From assembly GCF_022402485.1 (NCBI RefSeq), contig NZ_JAKRSA010000005.1, forward strand, positions 1 through 40,594: a stretch of 40,594 nt of DNA. Direction: 5' to 3'. The notes beneath the pieces are model-generated. The model was not told the origin of the DNA. It saw only the letters and a list, made by a program, of their open reading frames with translations, and ran no database searches. The translations under genes and the position numbers were made by a program. This document shows positions 34,747 to 40,594 of the stretch, piece after piece; the stretch's first letter is position 1, and every line of letters starts with the position of its first letter. The DNA comes from Phenylobacterium sp. GTDB lineage: Bacteria > Pseudomonadota > Alphaproteobacteria > Caulobacterales > Caulobacteraceae.

Positions 34747-34851
34747 GCGGTTCGGCAGGTCTGCTATCTGGCGTGCGCGCGGATGTCCACTTTGGGCTCC
34801 GTGACGGGAATCGACCCTTCTCAGCCGCTCAGAGTGTCGGCTACCGGAGCG
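34747..34851 (+). repeat. Right copy of imperfect direct repeat flanking the HEPN-like gene
   Basis: About 105 bases aligning with 32991-33101 in the same orientation, ending 15 bases before the stop of the serine hydrolase gene. Shared landmarks are the 14-base opening, TCTGGCGT, CTCCGTGACGGGA, CAGCCG and GTCGGC followed by an A/G-C-rich end. The 259 bases between the HEPN-like start and the serine hydrolase stop hold no other gene that I can support. Confidence 0.7.
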
Positions 34852-34865
34852 TGAGGGAGAATGCA

Positions 34866-35930
34866 CTACCGAAAGGCCTCGACCACCTGGCCGATCCAGG
34901 TTTTCACGTGGTCCTTCTTGTCCAGGGGCGTCTTGCCGTGGCGCACGAGGATCAGGTCGAGGTCGGGGACGAGCACCGTGTACTGGCCCTCATAGCCATT
35001 GGCGCTGAACGAGCCGGGACCGGCCATGTTCAGCCACCAGTGGGCGCCATAGTCGCCTTCGCGCACCGCCGGCTGCGGGGTCGGCGTGCGGGCATAGTCG
35101 ATCCAGTCGGCCGGCAGCAGCTGGCGGTCCTCCCAGCGGCCGCCGCGCAGATAGAGCAGGCCAAAGCGGGCGAAATCCCGGGCGGTGGCGTAGCAGAAGG
35201 ACGAGCCGAGGAAGGTCCCGGCGGCGTCGAACTTGGGAACCGGGCTGGTCATGCCCAGGGGGTCAAACAGCCGCCCCCGCATGAAGGCTTCAAACCCTGC
35301 GCCATCGACGTTAGCTGCCCGGGCCGCGCAGCGGGCGACGATGTTGGTCGTGCCGCTGGCATAGGACCAGGCGGTCCCCGGCGGATGGGCCAGCGGCCGG
35401 CTGGCCGCATAGTGGGCCACATCGGCCTTGCCAGAGCCGAACAGCATCTCGATCACGTCGGAGACGTGGCCCGGCACATAGTCCTCTACGAAAGACAGGC
35501 CACTGGACATGCGCAGGAGCTGGTCCAGGGTGATGGCGGCCCGGGGATCATCCGCGCTCTCCCGCCACTCCGGCACGTCGGCGGGGGCGTGGATGTCGAG
35601 CTTTCCCTCAGCCACCAGCAGGCCCACCAGGGCCTGGGTGATGCTCTTGGCCTTCGACCAGGAGGGATAGGTGGCGTCCGGCCCAAAGCCCTCGCCGTAG
35701 CGCTCCAGCACAATCTGGCCCCCCTGAACCACCAGAAGGGCGTGGGTCTCCCCCAGCAGGTCGGTGTCGGGCGCGGCGAAGGCTGAGGCCATCAAGGCCT
35801 CCAGGGCCGGGCGGTTGGCGCGGGCGGGCAGGTCCGCCTCTGGCCAGGCGGCAGTGGGCCACGGCACATGAGCGGGCTGGGCCGGCAGGGCGGCAAGGGA
35901 CGGGTCGGCAAGGGTCTGGGCGCGGGTCAT
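34866..35930 (-). CDS. Serine hydrolase of the class C beta-lactamase/esterase family
   Basis: A 354-residue beta-lactamase-fold enzyme. The SxxK nucleophile motif is SKAK (Ser92, Lys95), and the second motif is YAS (Tyr190). A KTG-like third motif is not obvious; the C-terminal VRHGKTP stretch may take its place. The wording WSKAKSITQALVG resembles 6-aminohexanoate-dimer hydrolase (NylB) and EstB-type esterases more than true AmpC. No signal peptide is seen, so it is likely cytoplasmic and acts on esters or amides rather than giving beta-lactam resistance. It is divergent from sdaA across a 194-base gap. Confidence 0.83.
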   Translation of the reverse strand: MTRAQTLADPSLAALPAQPAHVPWPTAAWPEADLPARANRPALEALMASAFAAPDTDLLGETHALLVVQGGQIVLERYGEGFGPDATYPSWSKAKSITQALVGLLVAEGKLDIHAPADVPEWRESADDPRAAITLDQLLRMSSGLSFVEDYVPGHVSDVIEMLFGSGKADVAHYAASRPLAHPPGTAWSYASGTTNIVARCAARAANVDGAGFEAFMRGRLFDPLGMTSPVPKFDAAGTFLGSSFCYATARDFARFGLLYLRGGRWEDRQLLPADWIDYARTPTPQPAVREGDYGAHWWLNMAGPGSFSANGYEGQYTVLVPDLDLILVRHGKTPLDKKDHVKTWIGQVVEAFR

Positions 35931-36124
35931 GGCCCAAGGTTGGTCGGCGCAAGGGGGCTTGTCAAAGGCTCAAGGGGGGCGGGTCGCGGCCAAATTTCGG
36001 GCGTTGATCTGCGATCTTAAGGCAAAGCCAGGCGAGTTATGCGCCCTGAGGCGGCAGGACTGGCCAGGGCCTGCCCAGGGACTATGGTCGCGGCCTTCTG
36101 CGACCTGAGCCCCAAGAGTTCCCC

Positions 36125-37501
36125 ATGAGCGCCGGCGTCTTTGACCTGTTCAAGCTGGGGGTCGGGCCATCCAGCTCCCACACAATGGGGCCAATGACGG
36201 CGGCGGCCCGTTTCCTGGCCGCCCTGGCCGACCAGGGCGATCTGGCCCGGGTCGTGCGGGTGGAGACCACGCTCTATGCCTCCCTGGCCATGACGGGCCG
36301 TGGCCACGCCACCGACCGGGCGGTGATCCTCGGCCTTGCGGGGTTCGAGCCCGCCACCATCGATCCCGACGCCGCCGAGGCGCAGCTGGCGAAGATCGCC
36401 GAGTCCGGCCGTCTGACGCTAGGGGCCGGGGGGCCGGAGATTGCCTATTCGGCGGCCGACGACATCCTCTGGCAGGGGCGCACCCGCCTGCCGCAGCATC
36501 CCAATGCCCTGCGGTTCTTGGCCCTGGATGGGGCGGGGGCACCCTTGGCTGAGGGGCTCTACTTCTCCATTGGCGGCGGGTTTGTGGTGCATGAGACGGA
36601 GTTTGGTGCCCCGCCAGTCTCTTCAGGTCCCGCCATCCCCTATGACTTCGTCAGTGCCGATGATCTGCTGGCCATGGCCGCCCGGGAGGGGGTCAGCATC
36701 GCCGAGCTCATGTGGCGCAACGAGACCGCCCGGCGCACGCCAGATGAGGTGAATGCCGGCCTTGATGCCATCTTCGAGGCCATGGAGGCCTGTATCGAGC
36801 GGGGCCTGCGCCAGGACGGCTGCCTGCCCGGCGGGCTGAACGTCAGACGCCGGGCCCGCCAGCACTTCAATGAACTGACGCGGCGGATGGAGCGCAACAT
36901 CAGCGACCCCTTGGCCGCCCTGGACTGGGTCAATCTCTGGGCCCTGTCGGTGAACGAGGAAAACGCCGCCGGGGGCAAGGTGGTGACCGCGCCGACCAAT
37001 GGGGCCGCAGGGCTGCTGCCCGCGGTGCTGCGGTTCTATGACCGGTTCTATCGGGGCGGGGTGGAGGGGCGACGGACCTTCCTGCTGACGGCCGCAGCCA
37101 TCGGGGCGCTCTATAAGCGCAACGCCTCGATCTCCGGCGCCGAGGTCGGCTGTCAGGGGGAGGTGGGGGTGGCCTGCTCCATGGCGGCCGCCGGCCTGAC
37201 GGCGGCCCTGGGGGGCGACAATGCGCAGATCGAGAACGCCGCCGAGATCGCCATGGAGCACAATCTCGGCCTCACCTGCGACCCCATCGGGGGGCTGGTG
37301 CAGGTGCCCTGTATCGAGCGCAACGCCATGGGGGCGGTGAAGGCCATCGATGCCTCCCGGCTGGCCCTGCTGGGGGATGGTCAGCACACGGTCAGTCTGG
37401 ACAAGGTCATCGCCACCATGAAGCGGACAGGCGAGGACATGAACGAGATCTACAAGGAGACCTCGCTGGGCGGGCTGGCCGTCAATGTGGTGGAGTGCTG
37501 A
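36125..37501 (+). CDS. sdaA: L-serine ammonia-lyase (iron-sulfur type)
   Basis: A 458-residue single-chain L-serine dehydratase. The opening SVFDLF-like segment and [10 protein letters not shown] motif are the family N-terminus. The [4Fe-4S] cysteines are Cys343, Cys385 and Cys396. The protein ends in VVEC, so Cys458 can reach into the active site as in the 'tail-in-mouth' Legionella enzyme, which numbers its ligands the same way. It converts serine to pyruvate and ammonia. A small hairpin (36086-36091 with 36100-36105) lies just before the ATG. The enzyme is oxygen-sensitive by family. Confidence 0.95.
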   Translation: MSAGVFDLFKLGVGPSSSHTMGPMTAAARFLAALADQGDLARVVRVETTLYASLAMTGRGHATDRAVILGLAGFEPATIDPDAAEAQLAKIAESGRLTLGAGGPEIAYSAADDILWQGRTRLPQHPNALRFLALDGAGAPLAEGLYFSIGGGFVVHETEFGAPPVSSGPAIPYDFVSADDLLAMAAREGVSIAELMWRNETARRTPDEVNAGLDAIFEAMEACIERGLRQDGCLPGGLNVRRRARQHFNELTRRMERNISDPLAALDWVNLWALSVNEENAAGGKVVTAPTNGAAGLLPAVLRFYDRFYRGGVEGRRTFLLTAAAIGALYKRNASISGAEVGCQGEVGVACSMAAAGLTAALGGDNAQIENAAEIAMEHNLGLTCDPIGGLVQVPCIERNAMGAVKAIDASRLALLGDGQHTVSLDKVIATMKRTGEDMNEIYKETSLGGLAVNVVEC

Positions 37502-37518
37502 GGCTAGCCTAAGTTGGC

Positions 37519-37562
37519 GCGCGTTTTGTTCCGATAACCGGTTCCCACTTATCGGAACGCGC
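37519..37562. repeat. Palindromic intergenic repeat, possible bidirectional terminator
   Basis: A perfect 10-bp inverted repeat (37528-37537 with 37549-37558) with an outer GCGC pair (37519-37522 with 37559-37562) and a 5-base bulge on the left arm. The loop reads CCGGTTCCCAC, echoing the AAGTGGGAACCGG core of palindromic repeats common in alphaproteobacteria. It fills the gap between the converging sdaA and cheW genes. The element at 39849-39897 has the same outer arms and left-side bulge. Confidence 0.7.
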
Positions 37563-37566
37563 TCTC

Positions 37567-38025
37567 TTAGGCCGCCGCCAGCTCCGGGGTGGGCAGGATG
37601 CCGCTCATGTCGATGAGGGTGATGATCCCCTCCTCGGTGGTGATCATGCCCCGGGCCAGGCCCTTGGACGAGGCCGCGCCGATCACCGGGGCCGGCTGGA
37701 TCTCGCCTTCGCCCACATTGATGATGTCGGAGACCGCGTCCACCAGCAGGCCGACGGTGCGGCCCACCAGATCAACGACGATGACCACGGAGGAGGACCG
37801 TGCCTCACTGGCTGGCAGGCCCAGGCGGGCGGCCAGGTTCAGCACTGGCAGCACCGCGCCCCGCAGGTTGATGACGCCGAGCACGTAGTCAGGTGCATTG
37901 GGCAGGGGGGTCGAGCTGGTCCAGCCGCGGATTTCCCGCACCAGCTGGATGTCGATGGCGAACCGCTGTTCGCCGATGACGACGGTGATCAGTTCGCCGC
38001 TGGTGGCGAGGGGCTGTCCGGTCAT
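37567..38025 (-). CDS. cheW: Chemotaxis coupling protein CheW
   Basis: A 152-residue CheW protein, the family's normal size. It is a single beta-barrel domain with the conserved FAIDIQLVREI opening, NAPDYVLGVINLRG in the middle and the VIVVDLVGRTVGLLVDAVSD stretch. It links chemoreceptors to the kinase CheA at the inner membrane. No other chemotaxis gene is in the window, so this is an orphan copy that may serve an auxiliary array. The 187 bases upstream, to the FMO stop, contain only a short GC-rich hairpin and no gene. Confidence 0.93.
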   Translation of the reverse strand: MTGQPLATSGELITVVIGEQRFAIDIQLVREIRGWTSSTPLPNAPDYVLGVINLRGAVLPVLNLAARLGLPASEARSSSVVIVVDLVGRTVGLLVDAVSDIINVGEGEIQPAPVIGAASSKGLARGMITTEEGIITLIDMSGILPTPELAAA

Positions 38026-38212
38026 GCTCTGAACGCCTCCCAGCGCTCGGCTGTGGCCCCGTGGGCCAGTTGGATCAGGGGTCCGGGATGGGCTACCCCG
38101 GATTTACGCCCTTGATCGCACTACCCCACATCATCGACGACCCCAGGTTAACGAGACCTCTCCGGCGGCGCATTTTGGTGCGGCCTTTTGTCAGGGGCGG
38201 GGGCGGGAGGCG

Positions 38213-39544
38213 CTACAGGGCTGGCTGGGCGTGGCGCGCCCTTTTCTCCCCCCGCCCAATCTCCTTCAGCAGGTCGTGGACATAGAGTCCGAAGTCGACC
38301 TGGATGGTGTGGCGCTGGCTTTTGTAGAAGTGGCCCATGTGCAGGGCTTCGTCCTTGGCGATGATGGCGTTCATCTCTGTTGGAGCCGGCGGGACGTAGC
38401 GGCCAGTGAGGCAGGCGACCGCCAGCTTGGCCTGCTGTTCGGCGAAGTTGACCAGGGTCGGCAGGGGCTGGGCCAGGCCCATGAAGAACAGGTTCGGCAC
38501 GCCGGGCTTCATCATCCGCTTGAAGAGCGGGAAGCGGTTTTCGGCGTCGGGACGCAAGGCCGCGTCCTCGAAGAACGGGAAGCTGATGTGATAGCCGGTG
38601 GCGTAGATGATGGCGTCGACGGCCTCAATGCTGCCGTCCTCGAAGGCGACCTGGTGGCCCATCAGCTTCGCGATATTGGGCTTGAACCTGATGTCGCCGC
38701 AGCCGGCCCGGGTGAGGAACTCGCCGGAGACGGACGGGTGGGCGGTGAGCGGCTCATGGTCGGGCTTGGGCAGGCCATAGTCTTCCATATTGCCGACGAT
38801 CTTGCGGATGCGCTTGGCGGCCAGGCGCAGGCCAAGTTTGCGCGGCATCCAGTGGGGCATGGCGGCTTTGTCGGCCACGCGGCCATTGATGTATTTGGGC
38901 AGCACCCAGACCCCCCGGCGGGCGGCCACCCACAGGGTCTTTGCGATGGGCTTCTGGGACAGCTCCGAAGCGATATCCATGGCCGAATTGCCCATGCCGA
39001 CCACCACCACGTTCTTGCCCCGCAGGTCCACCGGCGCAAACGGGCTGCGATAGGCGTGCGCGTGGAAGGCGTGGCCTGAGAACTCGCCGGGATAGTCGGG
39101 CGTGCGCGGGTCCCAGTGGTGGCCGTTGGCGACGAAGAGGACGTCGTAGGTCTTCGTCTCGCCGGTCGAGAGCGTGATGGCCCAGCGGCCGTCGCCCTCG
39201 CGGACCGCCTTGGTCACGGCGGTGTTGAAGGTGATGTGCGGCCTAAGGGCGAAGTGGTCCACATAGTCGCGGAAGTACTTCAGGAGCTGGCTGTGGTGCG
39301 GGAAGTCTGGCCAGTCGGCGGGCACGGGATAGTCCTCGAAGGCCAGGCGCCATTTCGAGGTGTCGATGTGCAGGCTCTCATAGCAGGCCGACATGCCGTT
39401 GGGATTGTTGAAGTACCAGTTGCCGCCCACGTCGTCGGACATCTCGAAGACGTCGAAGGGAATGCCTTCATCCTTCAGCCGCTTGGCGGTGGTGAAGCCC
39501 GAGGGGCCCGCACCGATGATGCAGGCGGTGGGGGGCGTGGTCAT
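38213..39544 (-). CDS. Flavin-containing monooxygenase
   Basis: A 443-residue class B flavoprotein monooxygenase. The FAD-binding GAGPSG is at 11-16, the FMO fingerprint FSGHAFHAHAY fits FxGxxxHxxxY/F, and the NADPH-binding VVVVGMGNSAMD follows it. It oxidises a nucleophilic N or S atom, or a ketone, with NADPH and O2; the substrate is unknown. ATG 39544 has an AGGAGG ribosome-binding site, which rules out the longer open frame to 39682. It appears to be transcribed alone. Confidence 0.9.
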   Translation of the reverse strand: MTTPPTACIIGAGPSGFTTAKRLKDEGIPFDVFEMSDDVGGNWYFNNPNGMSACYESLHIDTSKWRLAFEDYPVPADWPDFPHHSQLLKYFRDYVDHFALRPHITFNTAVTKAVREGDGRWAITLSTGETKTYDVLFVANGHHWDPRTPDYPGEFSGHAFHAHAYRSPFAPVDLRGKNVVVVGMGNSAMDIASELSQKPIAKTLWVAARRGVWVLPKYINGRVADKAAMPHWMPRKLGLRLAAKRIRKIVGNMEDYGLPKPDHEPLTAHPSVSGEFLTRAGCGDIRFKPNIAKLMGHQVAFEDGSIEAVDAIIYATGYHISFPFFEDAALRPDAENRFPLFKRMMKPGVPNLFFMGLAQPLPTLVNFAEQQAKLAVACLTGRYVPPAPTEMNAIIAKDEALHMGHFYKSQRHTIQVDFGLYVHDLLKEIGRGEKRARHAQPAL

Positions 39545-39644
39545 GGGGTCCTCCTGCGCCGATGTCCCTCGGCTGTGCTTTGGCGGGAAGATGGCCCGGT
39601 TTCCCCTAGGGCCGGCAACCGGGGTGGCGGGTGCAGGGCAGATC

Positions 39645-39714
39645 AACCACGAAGGCCACAAAGGGCACAAAGGGACCTGCACCCGCCTTTGTGAACTTCG
39701 TGCGCTTTGTGGTT
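39645..39714. repeat. Imperfect inverted repeat of CACAAAGG-type units
   Basis: Two 29-base arms (39645-39673 and 39686-39714) are inverted copies with 6 mismatches around a 12-base loop. Each arm is built from three short units such as CCACGAAGG, CCACAAAGG and GCACAAAGG, giving an internal period of about 9. The design suggests a dispersed intergenic element able to form a long hairpin. Confidence 0.7.
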
Positions 39715-39848
39715 CGCCTTTACAGCGCCTGCGGCGCGCGGGTGGCGGGGGCAGGGACCCTCGGGATTAACCCTAGGGTGACGGGGCAGGAGACGGGGGA
39801 TTAGGCTTGCCCGTTAGAGACGGCGCAAAGCCGCTGGATTCAAGATTT

Positions 39849-39897
39849 GAGCGCGTTCGGGCCGCAAAATCGGCTTCCCCTTTTGCGGAACGCGCTC
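39849..39897. repeat. Palindromic intergenic repeat, second copy
   Basis: Outer arms GAGCGCGTT and AACGCGCTC (39849-39857 with 39889-39897) and inner arms CCGCAAAA and TTTTGCGG (39862-39869 with 39881-39888) pair perfectly, with a 4-base bulge on the left. The overall plan, including the left bulge and the end of GGAACGCGCTC, matches the element at 37519-37562. Confidence 0.7.
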
Positions 39898-39911
39898 CAG
39901 GGAGCGAGACG

Positions 39912-40594
39912 ATGGATGCGAATGGCGGACTGCCTGGCGTGCGGCGTGTGGGCCTGGGTGCCCCTTTCCTCTGGCTGGGCCAGGGGTTGTCAGACCTGAT
40001 GCGGGTGCCAGGCCCGATGCTGGTCTACGGACTGGTGATTGCACTTTTGAGCTTTGGCCTTTTGTACGGTCTCTATGTGTCGGACGCCGCGTTCTGGGTC
40101 CTGACGCTGACCTTCGGCTTTGTGTTCGTGGCACCCATGCTGGCCATGGGGACCTATGAGGCCGGGCGGCGACTGGAGACCGGCGAGCAGCCGACCCTGT
40201 CGCAGGTGCTGTTTGTGCGCCCGGCGTTTCGCCAGGACGTGGCCTATCTGGGGCTCGCGCTCTTGCTGATCTATCTGTTCTGGGGCCGGATCGCCCAGAT
40301 CGTGTTCGGGCTGTCCACCTATCAGATGTACGACACCATCGACGCCTTCGTGGCCTTCGCCCTGACCACGGCCGAGGGGCACAACATGCTGCTGGCCGGG
40401 ACGATTGTCGGCGGGATCTTCGCCTTTTTCACCTTCACCCTGATCGTGGTGTCGGCCCCCATGCTGCTGGACCCGCGCAGCAATGTGTTCGCCGCCACCA
40501 TCACCAGCTTCCGCACGGTGGCGCAGAACCCGGCTCCCATGATCCTGTGGGCGGCGCTGATCGCAGCCCTGCTGCTGGTCAGCGCAGCCACGGG
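39912..40594 (+). CDS. DUF2189 integral membrane protein, 3' end outside window
   Basis: 227 codons are present and the frame is still open at the window edge. The protein has alternating hydrophobic segments (about 35-75, 115-135, 165-190 and 210 onward) and the family-like stretches AMGTYEAGRRLETGEQP and SAPMLLD, fitting the DUF2189 family of inner-membrane proteins of unknown function. ATG 39912 has a GGAGCGAG site 7 bases upstream. The gene starts 15 bases after the palindromic repeat at 39849-39897. Confidence 0.8.
   Translation, partial: MDANGGLPGVRRVGLGAPFLWLGQGLSDLMRVPGPMLVYGLVIALLSFGLLYGLYVSDAAFWVLTLTFGFVFVAPMLAMGTYEAGRRLETGEQPTLSQVLFVRPAFRQDVAYLGLALLLIYLFWGRIAQIVFGLSTYQMYDTIDAFVAFALTTAEGHNMLLAGTIVGGIFAFFTFTLIVVSAPMLLDPRSNVFAATITSFRTVAQNPAPMILWAALIAALLLVSAAT

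Larger units (their letters stand above)
39545..39911. other. Intergenic region with two inverted-repeat elements
   Basis: 367 bases between divergent FMO and DUF2189 genes. They hold a long imperfect inverted repeat at 39645-39714 and a palindromic element at 39849-39897, both listed separately, and a GC-rich remainder with no gene that I can support. The palindromic element ends just before the GGAG ribosome-binding site of the DUF2189 gene. Confidence 0.6.

Noticed and set aside
34866..35930. AmpC-type antibiotic resistance gene
   Set aside because: No signal peptide, no clear KTG motif, and the SKAK context fits the NylB/EstB esterase group better.

Overview
The window is high-GC, densely coded DNA with very short intergenic gaps, many ATGA/GTGA/TGATG stop-start overlaps and housekeeping genes typical of an alphaproteobacterium. 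A phoR-pstC-pstA-pstB-phoU-phoB operon without pstS, next to purD, a Caulobacter-like -10 (GCTAA) and the lpxK-waaA-LPLAT-msbA set all point to Caulobacteraceae (Caulobacter/Phenylobacterium-like). The genus is an inference from gene content and order; no rRNA or tRNA gene was seen.

Layout. (1) 1-337: a strong terminator of a gene left of the window, then an unassigned stretch with hairpins. (2) 338-10407: surface and glycan region. An M23 peptidase lipoprotein and a sulfotransferase run leftward. A tightly overlapping rightward operon (CmcI-family protein, rfbF, rfbG, a TylC3-type C-methyltransferase, an RmlC-type epimerase, a hexapeptide acetyltransferase and an SDR reductase/epimerase) should make a CDP-linked, C-methylated, possibly acetylated 6-deoxyhexose. 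A convergent TPR-GT41 (SPINDLY/OGT-like) glycosyltransferase follows. (3) 10621-17242: phosphate-starvation operon with two recognisable PHO boxes, one before phoR and one with three half-sites running from the end of phoR towards pstC. (4) purD and an APH-fold kinase. (5) 19744-25546: leftward lipid A/Kdo operon (msbA, LPLAT, a His-rich CDF metal exporter, waaA, lpxK), with a divergent dual-specificity phosphatase at 25642. (6) 26348-32953: a small CxCG protein, a tandem-hotdog-like protein with a six-hairpin glycosidase, a PLP lyase plus PIG-L deacetylase pair, and an MHS-type MFS transporter. (7) 32991-34851: a lower-GC single-gene island bounded by imperfect direct repeats of about 105-111 bp; its 485-residue protein ends in an RxxxxH (HEPN-type) domain, so it is a candidate abortive-infection gene. 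(8) 34866-40594: a serine hydrolase, sdaA, cheW, an FMO and a DUF2189 membrane protein that runs off the right edge, with dispersed palindromic repeats between them.

The best lead for an undescribed system is the HEPN-like island in (7). Second is the CDP-sugar cassette next to a cytosolic TPR-GT41 transferase, which suggests a protein-glycosylation pathway. Product names rest on motifs and family knowledge read by eye; no database search was run.
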